Part shown: positions 49,781 through 58,718 of the stretch, piece by piece
Layout of the letters: each line of letters begins with the position of its first letter
Numbering within the stretch: position 1 is the first letter of the stretch
NCBI GenBank assembly: GCA_903873715.1
Contig: CAIQPS010000024.1
Coordinates: forward strand, 1 to 63,630
Source of the DNA: an uncultured Actinomycetes bacterium
Lineage (GTDB): Bacteria > Actinomycetota > Thermoleophilia > RBG-16-64-13
Length of the DNA stretch: 63,630 bases
Direction: 5' to 3'
Notes under the pieces: model-generated
Seen by the model: only the letters and a program-made list of their open reading frames with translations
Told to the model about the DNA's origin: nothing
Databases searched by the model: none
Program-made: the position numbers and the translations under genes

Positions 49781-50338
49781 TCATGTGCGCAGTCCGATCC
49801 GTACCCCCCGGACCGCCGCCCGCGCGTCGAGAGCGGCATGCAGGGCCGCCGCCAGAACCTGGACGCCTGCGTCCGGGCCGGCTGCGGAACGCGCCGTTCC
49901 GAGGGCCGACCTCACCTCGTCCACGTCGAGCAGGGTCACGGCGACCGAGTAGTAGGTCTTGGAGCGACCCTCGTCGAACCCGTCCAGCATCTCGCGGAGC
50001 AGACCCTCCCGGACCTGCTGATGTGCGTCGAAGGCAGCGATCCCTTCCGCCTCGATGAGGGCGATGTTGTCTTCGAGAGCGGCGTAGCTCACAAAACTGT
50101 CGTGTTCGCGGCCCGCCGCCCGGTGCCGTGCCCAGCGCTCGCAGGACCCACGCTCGCCGCACTCGCAGCAGGACTCGATGCCGCGCCGCTTGACTGCGCA
50201 GGTGATGAAGCCGCACCCAGCGCTCATCCGGCTCTCGCCCTTGCACCCCGTGCACCGGCTCGGGCCCGAAGTGTGGAAGTGCGGGCACAAGCGGCATGAC
50301 AGGCCGCAAACGCCCACTTCTGGATAGCGGGTCTTCAT
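49781..50338 (-). CDS. DUF3795 domain protein (cysteine-rich)
   Basis: About 185 residues. The N-terminal ~70 residues are cysteine-rich: GVCGLSCRLCPHFH, RCTGCKGE, CGFITCAVKRRG, SCCECGERGSCER. This is the DUF3795 zinc-finger-like pattern. The C-terminal helical part (EDNIALIEAEGIAAFDAHQQ) is not recognised. Function unknown. ATG 50338 is preferred over 50341 because TACGAT lies exactly six bases before it, as in other leaderless genes here. Confidence 0.82.
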   Translation of the reverse strand: MKTRYPEVGVCGLSCRLCPHFHTSGPSRCTGCKGESRMSAGCGFITCAVKRRGIESCCECGERGSCERWARHRAAGREHDSFVSYAALEDNIALIEAEGIAAFDAHQQVREGLLREMLDGFDEGRSKTYYSVAVTLLDVDEVRSALGTARSAAGPDAGVQVLAAALHAALDARAAVRGVRIGLRT

Positions 50339-50344
50339 CATTCA

Positions 50345-50350
50345 ATCGTA
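50345..50350 (-). promoter_or_regulatory. -10 box for the DUF3795 gene, leaderless arrangement
   Basis: TACGAT on the minus strand, six bases before ATG 50338. No Shine-Dalgarno. On the other strand TATAAC at 50371-50376 is a -10 for the divergent VOC gene, which does have GGAGGATC. Confidence 0.45.
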
Positions 50351-50402
50351 CCCGCGAAGCGCTCCTGGGGTATAACCGCACAAACCGAATGGAGGATCCG
50401 CC

Positions 50403-50744
50403 ATGACCAAGGGCCTCACAGCCTTGATGTTCCCGACGTCCGACCCGGTGAAGTCCCGGGAGCTGTTCACCCACCTCTTCGGAGAGCCGGTCTTCGACGA
50501 GCCGTTCTACGTGGGTTGGCAGCTCGAAGGGCTCAGCATCGGGATAGACCCCAGCGGCAAGGACCGGGGCATGACGGGCGTCACCCCCGTCTTCGAGGTG
50601 GACGACATCCGCGCGACCGTCGACGCCCTTGCGGCCGCCGGGGCCACCATCGTCGAGGATGTGCAGCCGGTCGGCGGGGGCAACCTCATCGCCATGCTGT
50701 CGGACCCGGACGGCAACATGATCGGGCTCGGGCAGACGCCCTAG
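50403..50744 (+). CDS. VOC family protein
   Basis: 113 residues. GLTALMFPTSDPVKSRELFT and PVFEVDDIRATVDALAAAGA are the two halves of the vicinal-oxygen-chelate fold, ending NLIAMLSDPDGNMIGLGQ. GGAGGATC lies six bases before the ATG. It is transcribed alone, divergent from the DUF3795 gene and convergent with the PanE-like gene (8-bp gap). Function unknown; not closely similar to the neighbouring VOC protein. Confidence 0.87.
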   Translation: MTKGLTALMFPTSDPVKSRELFTHLFGEPVFDEPFYVGWQLEGLSIGIDPSGKDRGMTGVTPVFEVDDIRATVDALAAAGATIVEDVQPVGGGNLIAMLSDPDGNMIGLGQTP

Positions 50745-50752
50745 AGGCGCGC

Positions 50753-51796
50753 CTAAGCCTTCGCCAGCAGCAGGTCGAGAAGATCCATGCCGGGCACCGC
50801 GTCCCCGGCGACGATCCGGCCGAGCACCCGCATCACCAGTTCGTGCGTCGGTGTGGGGACCCCCAGTTCGCGGCCTTTGCGGATGAGATAGCCGTTCGTA
50901 TGGTCTATCTCGAGCGGCAGCCCCAGCTTGAGGTCCTTCAGCAGGGGTGCTTCGTCGGGATCGAACGCCGGTGCCGGCATGCCCGGCCGCGGCGCGAACG
51001 GAGCGCTGATGATGCGGCTGAGCGCGGGCTCGGGCCCTCGCGCGAGCGAAGCCCAGTCGGCGGCCGTCAAGCCGATCACTTCATCCAGCGGATGCCCGGC
51101 AGCCGCCGCCACCGACAACGTCTCGCACATGAGCCGTCCGAACACGACATGCGCCTTCTCCACCTGCAGTATCGCGGGGAACCCCACGCCGGCTATCGCC
51201 CCGACCGGTACCGTCATGGTGACCTGGGCGAGCTTGTCCCAGCGTTGCGCCATCACGTCGGCAGAGCACTCGGCGGGAGCGGCCAGACTGAGGATCGCCG
51301 CCAACTCCTGGACGCGAGGCGTGATGCGCCCATCCAATTCGCCCACGACGAACCTGCCGCCGTGCGCCCGGACGTATCCGGGCCTCAGCAGCCCGCCTCC
51401 TGCGTAGCTGACGCAGGCGACGACGGCTGCCTCGCCCACCAGCGGGACGATGACGTCCTCGTTCATCCCGTTCTGCAGGGAGACCACCATCGCGCCGTCC
51501 GCAAGGCAGGGCACCACGGCGGACAGGCAGCGTTCCGTGTCGTTCGACTTCGTGGCCGCGAGGAGGATGTCCACCCCGCGCAGCGATCCCGCCGCCTCAT
51601 CGAGGAACAGCGCCTTGACCGGCGTCGTCTCCTCCACGCCGTCCGGCCCGGCTATGGTAAGACCATCGCTCCTGAGCCACTCCAGATTGGCCCGCCACGA
51701 CGTGCAGATGAGGGTGACATCCTGGCCTCCCATGGTCAGGCGCCCGCCGACCAGCGCGCCTATGGCACCCACACCCAGTACGGCGATCTTCTTCAT
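50753..51796 (-). CDS. Ketopantoate reductase (PanE/ApbA) family protein
   Basis: 347 residues. N-terminal Rossmann fold IAVLGVGAIGALVGGRL, LAATKSNDTERCL and SLQNGMNEDV with the family Asn; the C-terminal helical domain contains AQRWDKLAQVTMTVPVGAI with a catalytic-type Lys. Family members reduce ketopantoate or similar 2-keto acids with NADPH. No other pantothenate genes are near, and it follows the sensor kinase by two bases, so a dedicated role cannot be assumed. Confidence 0.87.
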   Translation of the reverse strand: MKKIAVLGVGAIGALVGGRLTMGGQDVTLICTSWRANLEWLRSDGLTIAGPDGVEETTPVKALFLDEAAGSLRGVDILLAATKSNDTERCLSAVVPCLADGAMVVSLQNGMNEDVIVPLVGEAAVVACVSYAGGGLLRPGYVRAHGGRFVVGELDGRITPRVQELAAILSLAAPAECSADVMAQRWDKLAQVTMTVPVGAIAGVGFPAILQVEKAHVVFGRLMCETLSVAAAAGHPLDEVIGLTAADWASLARGPEPALSRIISAPFAPRPGMPAPAFDPDEAPLLKDLKLGLPLEIDHTNGYLIRKGRELGVPTPTHELVMRVLGRIVAGDAVPGMDLLDLLLAKA

Positions 51797-51798
51797 CG

Positions 51799-54700
51799 CT
51801 ATGGGTTCGGCCGACCCTGCAGCGCGTCCCGCACGGCCTGAGCCAGGTCGTTACGGGTGAAAGGCTTGCCCAGGAACTGCACGCCGTCTTCCAAGACCCC
51901 TTGATGCGCGATGACGTCCGAGGTGTAACCAGACATGAAGAGGCATCTCATATCGGGGGACTTCACGGCCAGCGTCGAAGCCAGGTCCCGGCCGTTCATC
52001 CCGGGCATGACGACGTCGGTTATCAGCAGGTGGATGGGGCCGGGATACTCGTCCGCCAGTCGCATGGCCTGCTCCGGGTCGGCCGCCACCACCACCGTGT
52101 AGCCGAGGCTCTTCAGGAACCTCTCGGTGATGGCCCTCACGCTCCTGTCGTCCTCGACCAGCAGGACGGTCTCCGAGCCTTCAGCCGCCTGTGAGCTCGT
52201 AGCCGGCGTCTCGGCCTCGGAGGCACGGCCGGTCATCCCGGGGATGTAGACTCGGAACGTGGTCCCCTTCCTCGGCCGGCTCTGGACGTCCACGAAGCCG
52301 CCGTTCTGCTGGACGATGCCGTACACCGTGGCCAGACCGAGCCCGGTGCCTTTGCCGGGCTCCTTGGTGGTGAAGAACGGCTCGAAGATGCGGTCGAGCG
52401 TGGCCCGGTCCATTCCGCAACCCGAGTCGCTCACCGCCAGCACGACATACGAACCGGGCACCGCACCAGGGCGCTCGCTGCAATACTCCGCGTCGACGAG
52501 CGCCTGCGAGGTCTCGATCGTCAGGGTCCCCACCCCGGCGATGGCGTCCCGGGCGTTGACCACCAGATTGGCCAGGATCTGGTCGATCTGTGACGGGTCC
52601 ATCTTGACCGCGGCCTCCTGCGCCTCGGGGCGCCAGATGAGCTCGACGTCCTCTCCTATCAGGGGGCGCATCAACTCGAGGGTGCCGGCCACGTGGTCGT
52701 TGAGGTCGAGGACCACGGGCGAGATGGTCTGCTGGCGGGCGAAGGCGAGGAGTTGCCGCGTGATCCCGGCCGAGCGCTGGGCGCCGCCGGTTATCTCGTC
52801 GAGCCAGGGGGCTATCGGGTGGTCGGCGGGCACGGCTGAACGGCACATGTCGGCGTACCCCATGATCCCCGTGAGCAGGTTGTTGAAGTCGTGAGCGACA
52901 CCACCGGCGAGCCGCCCGATGGACTCCATCTTCTGGGCCTGCCACAGCTGCGTCTCGAGGTCCGCTCTCTCCTTCTCCGCCTCCTGCCGGGCCGTGATGT
53001 CCCGGACGAACACGAGACGCCCGTCCTGCCCCTCGAAGCGGACGGCTACCGCAGTCGTCTCAACGGGGACCTCAGTGCCGTCGAGCCGAAGATAGACCTG
53101 TTCCATCGGCGGCACGACCATCGAGGAATCGTGCTGTTCGCGGACCCGCGCGGAGACCAACTCATGGTACGCGGCGGATACACGCTCCAGGTAGGGACGC
53201 CCCAGAAGGTCCTTGGGCCACGCGGCACCCACGAGCCTCACCATGGCCTGGTTGACATAGGTGAAGATGCCGTCGCACTGGACGAACACCGCCTCCGGGG
53301 CCCCTTCGATGAGGGAACGGAAACGCGCCTCGCTCTCCCGGAGCGCCGCGGCATCCTGCCTGCGCTTGACGGCCACGCCGAAGCTCGCGGTGAGCCTCTC
53401 GAAGAAGCGGATCGCGTCCGGCGTGAAGACGTCCTTCCGCCGGTCGCCCAGGTGCAGCAGACCAAGCACCTGATTCTCCGCCCGGATGGGGATCAGAGCC
53501 AAGGAGTTCAGGCCGTCATGGCTGCAGCGGTCGCGCGGCCTCACGCGCGGGTCGTCTCCCTCGAGGGAAGCGGCCAGGGCGGGCCCGTCGTTGGTCCAGA
53601 AGCTGCCGTACTGCGTGACATGATCGCTGGGCGGGCCGCACTTCTCTGCGAGCACCATGCCGCACGTACATTCGAGGCGCAGATCACCGTTCTCGTCTCG
53701 GCAAACGACGCCGCTCTCGTCGCGGAGCACCACCGAGCTCTCGGCCCTCAGGAACGCGTCGTCGAGTCCATCGGAGCTGAAGAAGGGGAAGTCGTCGTGG
53801 TCCTTCAAACGGATACCGACTGCATCCACGCCGATCTCTTCCTTGATGAGGCCGAGGATGGCACCGGTGGCCTCCTGGAGCCCCAGTGGCTCGTTGAGCA
53901 CCCCGAGGATGGCCGTGGAAAGCCGCTGGAACTTCTCGGCCTGTCTGCGCTGGGCCTCGTTGTCCAGGTTCTCGATGGCGTAGCCGATGTCCACCGCCGC
54001 CTCTTCGAGCAGGGCGATCTCCTGGTCCTGGAAGGAGGCCATCTCGGCCTCGTAGATGCCGAGCACACCCCAGACCTCGTCCCGGACCCGGATGGGTATG
54101 ACCGCCGCAGCGCGGATGCCCGCCCGCTCCATGGCGGGCCACCAGGAAGGCAGGTCGGCTTCGGAGGCCAGGTCGTTGGACACGAACGAGCGGCCCTCGC
54201 GGATCACCGGGCCGCACAGACAACGGTGCCCCGGGACATCCAGCGAGGTGTGGCGCACAGCGAGGATGCATTCCTCCGGCCCCCCCGCCCAACCCAGCGG
54301 AACGAGGTCTCCGGACTGGGGGTCGTGACATCCCACCCAGCACATCATGTAGCCGCCCGACTGGACAACTGCCCGGGCGACCTGCGCGGAAAGTTGCTCC
54401 CGAGACTCCACCCGGACGATGGCCTGGCTGATCTCGCTCAGCGTGGCGTAGAGACGGGTGAGTCGCTCTATATCGCGCTCACGCGACTTGCGCTCGGTGA
54501 CGTCGTGGATGATCCCGGTGAGGCGCCGTTTCCCGTCATCGGGGTCCACCCGGTAGCGGCCGGCGACCCAGACCCAGCGGACCTGTTCATCCGTACGCCG
54601 TATGCGGCATTCGAGGCTGAAGTCGCTTTGCATCTCGATCCCGTCCTGGATGGTCGCGCGGGCTCGCTCCCGGTCTTCGGGCAGAATGTGCGAGATGAAG

Positions 54701-55116
54701 ATCTCGAAGGTCCAAGGTGCCGCGGGATCTTCATAACCGAAGATGCGGGCGTGCTCCGGCGAGCGGAAAGCGGCATGAGAACCCAGATCCAGGTCCCAAG
54801 CGCCAATCTGGCTGATCTCGAGAGCGAACCGCATACGCTTCTCGCTCTCTTCCAGCCGCTCGGTAGCCTTGCGGACGACGCGGAAGCTCCTGGCCAGCCA
54901 CCAGCCGAGCACGACCGCGGTCACACCCACGAAGAGCCAGTCCTTGGCGCTTTCGAGTATCGCCTCGAGCAGATGGGTCTTGACCAGGCTGTGGAGGAGC
55001 CAGCCGGAGAACAGTATCCACAGCGCACCGACGAGCGCGTAGACCGCCGCTATCTTCAGCGCGGTGGTCCATCCCGGTGCGGACTCGCGATCCCGCTTCA
55101 TCGGACTCCCAGACAT
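51799..55116 (-). CDS. Membrane hybrid sensor histidine kinase (PAS-GAF-GAF-PAS-HK-REC)
   Basis: 1105 residues. Two membrane helices (about 20-45 and 60-80). A PAS domain starts near 95 (FALEISQIGAWDLDLGS), then GAF1 (~225-390), GAF2 (~400-600, with Cys-rich VVCRDENG, ECTCGMV and RDRCSHDG) and a second PAS (~605-735). The kinase follows: HisKA with phospho-His in GGVAHDFNNLL, and HATPase with NLVVNARDAI, DSGCGM and GTGLGLATV. The C-terminal receiver has its Asp in LLITDVVMPGM. It senses an unknown cytoplasmic signal and can phosphorylate its own receiver. No partner response regulator is adjacent. Confidence 0.93.
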   Translation of the reverse strand: MSGSPMKRDRESAPGWTTALKIAAVYALVGALWILFSGWLLHSLVKTHLLEAILESAKDWLFVGVTAVVLGWWLARSFRVVRKATERLEESEKRMRFALEISQIGAWDLDLGSHAAFRSPEHARIFGYEDPAAPWTFEIFISHILPEDRERARATIQDGIEMQSDFSLECRIRRTDEQVRWVWVAGRYRVDPDDGKRRLTGIIHDVTERKSRERDIERLTRLYATLSEISQAIVRVESREQLSAQVARAVVQSGGYMMCWVGCHDPQSGDLVPLGWAGGPEECILAVRHTSLDVPGHRCLCGPVIREGRSFVSNDLASEADLPSWWPAMERAGIRAAAVIPIRVRDEVWGVLGIYEAEMASFQDQEIALLEEAAVDIGYAIENLDNEAQRRQAEKFQRLSTAILGVLNEPLGLQEATGAILGLIKEEIGVDAVGIRLKDHDDFPFFSSDGLDDAFLRAESSVVLRDESGVVCRDENGDLRLECTCGMVLAEKCGPPSDHVTQYGSFWTNDGPALAASLEGDDPRVRPRDRCSHDGLNSLALIPIRAENQVLGLLHLGDRRKDVFTPDAIRFFERLTASFGVAVKRRQDAAALRESEARFRSLIEGAPEAVFVQCDGIFTYVNQAMVRLVGAAWPKDLLGRPYLERVSAAYHELVSARVREQHDSSMVVPPMEQVYLRLDGTEVPVETTAVAVRFEGQDGRLVFVRDITARQEAEKERADLETQLWQAQKMESIGRLAGGVAHDFNNLLTGIMGYADMCRSAVPADHPIAPWLDEITGGAQRSAGITRQLLAFARQQTISPVVLDLNDHVAGTLELMRPLIGEDVELIWRPEAQEAAVKMDPSQIDQILANLVVNARDAIAGVGTLTIETSQALVDAEYCSERPGAVPGSYVVLAVSDSGCGMDRATLDRIFEPFFTTKEPGKGTGLGLATVYGIVQQNGGFVDVQSRPRKGTTFRVYIPGMTGRASEAETPATSSQAAEGSETVLLVEDDRSVRAITERFLKSLGYTVVVAADPEQAMRLADEYPGPIHLLITDVVMPGMNGRDLASTLAVKSPDMRCLFMSGYTSDVIAHQGVLEDGVQFLGKPFTRNDLAQAVRDALQGRPNP

Positions 55117-55208
55117 CTCCTCGGCTGGATGTGAGATCGAGGACTAGTTCGTCGAGGATGCCGCCGGTCCTGCCGTGACCAACCGGTGACTCCGGCGGCC
55201 GGCTCCTG

Positions 55209-55811
55209 TCACTCGGCGAGCTCGGGGTAGTGTTCCTTGACGCATTCCGGGCAAACGCCGTGGCTGATCTCAGCCGAGGAGTGTTTGGACAGGTAGATGT
55301 CGACCTGCTCCCAGTAGCCTTCGTCGTCCCTGACCTTCTTGCAGATGCAGCACACGGGGACTATCCCCCTGAGCGTCTTGATCTCGGCCAAGGACTCCCG
55401 GAGGCGGGCGATGAGTTCCTCTCGTTGCTTCTCCGCCCGTTTCTTGCCGGTGATGTCTCTGCAGATGCAGAGTATGAGCTTGTGACCCCGGTACATGGCG
55501 CCGTTGTTGCTCAGTTCCACGTCTATGAGGGCGCCGTCTTTGCGCCTGTGCTGGGTCTCGAAGTGATGGCCGCCGGCATCGACGCTCTTCGCAAGTCTCT
55601 GTATCTGCTCCTTGTCGTAGACCGCGTCCCAATCCCAGGCGTGGAGAGCGGAGACCTCCTCCTCCGAATAGCCCAGCATCTCCGCGAACCTGCGGTTCGC
55701 CTCGAACACCTTGGCGTCCTCGTCGAGGATGACGATGGGATCGCGCGATTCCCGCACCAGCAGTTGACGCCACCGGGCCTCGTCACGCAGGAGCGCTTCC
55801 ATGTCGGACAC
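55209..55811 (-). CDS. PAS-domain protein with C-terminal zinc-finger-like domain
   Basis: About 200 residues from GTG 55811 (GGGGAG six bases upstream). The PAS core is residues ~15-130 (DPIVILDEDAKVFEANRRFA, AWDWDAVYDKEQI, ICRDITGKKRAE). A helical linker leads to a compact domain: IVPVCCICKKVRDDEGYWEQ, then HSSAEISHGVCPECVKEHYP. Its two Cys pairs look metal-binding, and such tails occur on many PAS proteins without catalytic output. It is probably an accessory sensor for the kinase encoded next (92 bp). Confidence 0.88.
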   Translation of the reverse strand: MSDMEALLRDEARWRQLLVRESRDPIVILDEDAKVFEANRRFAEMLGYSEEEVSALHAWDWDAVYDKEQIQRLAKSVDAGGHHFETQHRRKDGALIDVELSNNGAMYRGHKLILCICRDITGKKRAEKQREELIARLRESLAEIKTLRGIVPVCCICKKVRDDEGYWEQVDIYLSKHSSAEISHGVCPECVKEHYPELAE

Positions 55812-55912
55812 TGTCGTCTCCCCACATAGGCGTGGCATAGGGCCTTGGCACAGAGACTCTATACATACGGCACGAGGCCGTCAAATCGCATCCACCGGCG
55901 GTTCTGAAAGGT

Positions 55913-55948
55913 GCCATCCGGGAGATGGCTTGGCATCTCCCGGATGGC
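55913..55948 (-). terminator. Terminator after the zinc-ribbon gene
   Basis: Perfect 15-bp stem GCCATCCGGGAGATG / CATCTCCCGGATGGC with a 6-base loop. Minus-strand bases after it are ACCTTTCAG. Confidence 0.75.
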
Positions 55949-55966
55949 CGCCCCGGTACCCCTGCC

Positions 55967-56347
55967 TCAGAGGCCAAAACCTCCCGGCGAACGCCAGGAG
56001 CCGAACAGGTCCCAGGCGACCCTGCCCAGCCACCGCCTGACTCTCCGGACCAAGGAGCTTCGAGAGAGCCAGGAGCCCCGAGCGAACCAGTACGCGTGCA
56101 TGGCGGCCAGCAGGCCGCCGTCGAGAGGCGTACCAGGTCCTTCGGGGATGACGCTGTCTATGCCGCACCGCGGGCACAGCGCCGTGGACCCGGGAGGGCC
56201 CGGCTCGTCCAGCCACTCGGGGATCTCCCCGGGCGGGAAGACGGCGCCGCAGTAGAAGCAGCCGCATCTGGCGGCGGCCTCCATAGCCTCGCGGTGACGG
56301 CTGCTCAGCTTGTGGACGGCTTCCAGGGTGGAACTACTGAAACGCAT
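55967..56347 (-). CDS. Small zinc-ribbon-like hypothetical protein
   Basis: 126 residues. A helical start (LEAVHKLSSRHREAMEAA) is followed by CGCFYCGAVFPPGEIPEW and ALCPRCGIDSVIPEG; the paired CxxC motifs suggest one zinc. LLAAMHAYWFARGSW is characteristic of a family of conserved cytoplasmic proteins of unknown function. Its tail of about 30 residues is Arg/Trp-rich. It has its own terminator and no evident partner. Confidence 0.78.
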   Translation of the reverse strand: MRFSSSTLEAVHKLSSRHREAMEAAARCGCFYCGAVFPPGEIPEWLDEPGPPGSTALCPRCGIDSVIPEGPGTPLDGGLLAAMHAYWFARGSWLSRSSLVRRVRRWLGRVAWDLFGSWRSPGGFGL

Positions 56348-56550
56348 GAGGACTCCTTTCGTGCGGCGTCGGGCGCATGACCGCGACAGGCAGCGGATCC
56401 CGAGACGAGTGCCTCGGGACGCCTGTCGATCGCCGCGGAGTCCTGGCTCGAGGTCGCCCCCGCGTCATGCAGGTGGGGCGCCTCCGCTGCATCCGAAGAG
56501 TAACTCACGCTCCGGACAGGAACCGGCGCGGCGGCGGCCGGACTCTGGCT

Positions 56551-56583
56551 CGAAAGAAGAAGGGGGCGCCTCGCGGCGCCCCC
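56551..56583 (-). terminator. Terminator of the hdr-flx operon
   Basis: 9-bp stem GGGGGCGCC / GGCGCCCCC, 4-base loop, followed on the minus strand by TTCTTCTTTCG. It is 34 bases after the last gene. The remaining 200 bases to the next gene contain no recognised feature. Confidence 0.88.
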
Positions 56584-56616
56584 AAAGGGAACGGATCCTT
56601 CTTGGAACGACCCCGG

Positions 56617-57534
56617 CTACAGCTCGTCCGGCAACTCGTTCAACTCCGCCATCGAGAACACCGGCCCGTCCACGCACACGTACTTGGGCCCCACGTTGCA
56701 GCGCCCACAGATCCCGATGCCGCACTTCATGCGCTTCTCGAGCGTGGTGTAGGTCTGTTCCGGGGTGAAGCCCAGCTTCATGAAGCTGATGAGCGCGAAC
56801 TTGATCATGATCGGCGGGCCGCAGAGGATGGCTATCGTGTTGGCCGGGTCCGGGTTCATGCGCTCCAGCACCGCCGGCACCATGCCCACGTCGCACTGCC
56901 AGCCGTCGCACTCGCGGTCGATGGTGAGGGTGAGGTCGATGTCCTCGCGCTTCTGCCATTCGTCGATGTCGTACTGGTAGGTGAAGTTGGTCGGGTGGGT
57001 GGCCCCGTAGAGGATGTTCACGCCCTGGTAGTCGGCGCGGTGCTCCAGGCAGTACTCGATCGTCGCCTTGAGCGCGGCGCTGCCGATGCCGCCCATGACG
57101 AACAGGATCTTCTTGCCCTTCCATGCATCCATGGGGAAGCCGCAGCCCATGGGGGCGCGGATGCCCACTTTGTCGCCCACGCTCAGCTTGTGGAGCGCCT
57201 GGGTGACCTCGCCCGCCCGCATCACGGAGAACTGGATGAACTCCTTCTCGGACGGTTTGCTGGTGATGGCGAAGGTCGACTCGCCCACGCCGAACACACC
57301 GAGCTGGCCCACCTGGCCGGGGGCGAAGGAGAAGCTCTCCATCACCGCCGGGTCGTCGAACCGCATGCGGAAGGTCTTGATGGTGGGGGTCTCCTGGATG
57401 ATCTCGACGACGGTCGCGATCTCCGGGACGTAGGAGTTGCCGGCCAGCTTGCCCGCCTTCGCGGTGCTCGCGCCGGGGACCACATCGGCAAAGGTGAGGC
57501 GCTTCTTGGCGGCGCCGCTCGTGGTGTCGGCCAT
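56617..57534 (-). CDS. flxA: FlxA-like FAD/NAD(P)-binding electron-input subunit
   Basis: 305 residues. A ferredoxin-NADP-reductase-like module: FAD-side TFRMRFDDP and APGQVGQLGVFG, RAPMGCGFPM, and NAD-binding FVMGGIGSAALKATIEYCL. The C-terminal [2Fe-2S] site is MKCGIGICGRC plus a later VCVDG Cys, as in dihydroorotate dehydrogenase B and AsrB. In FlxABCD-HdrABC it takes electrons from NADH. The ATG directly abuts the flxB stop. An extra Ala/Thr/Lys-rich N-terminal tail (~25 residues) is present. Confidence 0.88.
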   Translation of the reverse strand: MADTTSGAAKKRLTFADVVPGASTAKAGKLAGNSYVPEIATVVEIIQETPTIKTFRMRFDDPAVMESFSFAPGQVGQLGVFGVGESTFAITSKPSEKEFIQFSVMRAGEVTQALHKLSVGDKVGIRAPMGCGFPMDAWKGKKILFVMGGIGSAALKATIEYCLEHRADYQGVNILYGATHPTNFTYQYDIDEWQKREDIDLTLTIDRECDGWQCDVGMVPAVLERMNPDPANTIAILCGPPIMIKFALISFMKLGFTPEQTYTTLEKRMKCGIGICGRCNVGPKYVCVDGPVFSMAELNELPDEL

Positions 57535-58707
57535 CTACGCCTCCTTCCCTTCGGTCGTGGTGTCCGCCGCTGCGGCGACGGCCGCGGCAGCGGCCGCACT
57601 CGCGGCCACGGCGCCACTCGCAGCCGGAGCTTCCTTCGGCGCGCCCATCACCCGGATGACCTCGCGGATGTCGATGCGCGTCGGGCAGTTGGCTATGCAG
57701 CGGCCGCAGCCGGAGCAGAGCAGGCTGTCGTACTTGTCCGGGTAGTACCAGAACTTGTGGCTGAAGCGGTTGCGGAACCGGTTCATCTTCTTCGCCCGCG
57801 GGTTGTGGCCCGAGGTCTCCTCGGTGTAGACCGGGTTGAAGCAGTTGTCCCAGCAGCGGTACCGGTCGCCCTTGGTCTCCACGATGGAGTCGTTGATACT
57901 GAAGCAGTAGCAGCTCGGGCACACGTAGGTGCAGGTGCCGCAACTGACGCAGCGCATGGCCAGGTCGGCCCAGCGCTTGTCGGCGATGTTGTCGTGCAGC
58001 GCGTCGCGGACGCCCTCGAGGTCGAACGCCGGGTCCACCTTGGTGGCGGACGCCAGCTTGGCCTCGTTGGCCTCGGTCGCCTGGGTGTCGGTGGGGTCGG
58101 TCAAGGCCGCCCCGGCCGCCTCGGCGATCGCTTCGCCCTTGTCGGTGATGGGCTCCACGAAGAAGCCGCCCTCTATCTGGGTGAAGAGCACGTCCGCGCC
58201 CTCGCGGCTCGACGGGCAGCCGCCGACCGAAGTGCAGAAGCAGGTCGAGCGAGGTTCGCGGCAGGTGACGGCGAGGAGCGTGGTGGCCTCGCGCCGTGCG
58301 TTGTAGAGCGGGTCGAAGTAGAAGCCGCCGTAGCCGCCGAAGACCTGGTCCATCTGGACGAAGCCCCGGACGTCGCAGGGGCGCAGGCCGAAGATGACCT
58401 GTTTGGGCGCCTCGTTCTGCGGGTCGACCTTGACGGTCTCGTACGGGACGGCGTCCTCGCCCTCCGCGCCTTCCGGCACCGGAGCCATCTCGTAGCCGAA
58501 CTTGAGGTAGGTCTCGGTCTGCAGGAACACGTACTCCTTCGGGCTCTGCTTGGCCAGCAGCACGTCCAACTCGACGTCCTTGCCGGACTGCCAGGGCTCG
58601 TACTGGGTCACCCCGTCGCGCTTGAAGGGAGCGACCACACGGGCATTCTTGGCCAGCGACTCGAGGAACGCCGGCAGTTGCTCAGATTTGAGGTATTTGC
58701 TTGCCAT
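57535..58707 (-). CDS. flxB: FlxB-like 4Fe-4S dicluster subunit (AsrA-like)
   Basis: 390 residues. N-terminal AsrA/hydrogenase-subunit-like region (GLRPCDVRGFVQMDQVFGG, TCREPRSTCFCTSVGGCP), then two [4Fe-4S] sites, CVSCGTCTYVCPSCYC and CSGCGRCIANCPTRIDI. It relays electrons between FlxA and the Hdr part. An Ala-rich tail (about 30 residues, GAVAASAAAAAAVAAAA) ends the protein and is unusual. AAAGGAGG precedes the ATG. The B/C lettering follows gene order and could be swapped. Confidence 0.85.
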   Translation of the reverse strand: MASKYLKSEQLPAFLESLAKNARVVAPFKRDGVTQYEPWQSGKDVELDVLLAKQSPKEYVFLQTETYLKFGYEMAPVPEGAEGEDAVPYETVKVDPQNEAPKQVIFGLRPCDVRGFVQMDQVFGGYGGFYFDPLYNARREATTLLAVTCREPRSTCFCTSVGGCPSSREGADVLFTQIEGGFFVEPITDKGEAIAEAAGAALTDPTDTQATEANEAKLASATKVDPAFDLEGVRDALHDNIADKRWADLAMRCVSCGTCTYVCPSCYCFSINDSIVETKGDRYRCWDNCFNPVYTEETSGHNPRAKKMNRFRNRFSHKFWYYPDKYDSLLCSGCGRCIANCPTRIDIREVIRVMGAPKEAPAASGAVAASAAAAAAVAAAADTTTEGKEA

Positions 58708-58718
58708 CGTCCCTCCTT

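Noticed and set aside
55160-55199. GCCGCCGG ... CCGGCGGC between the PAS protein and the kinase as a terminator
   Set aside because: Loop of 24 bases and no T-run; the two genes may well be cotranscribed.
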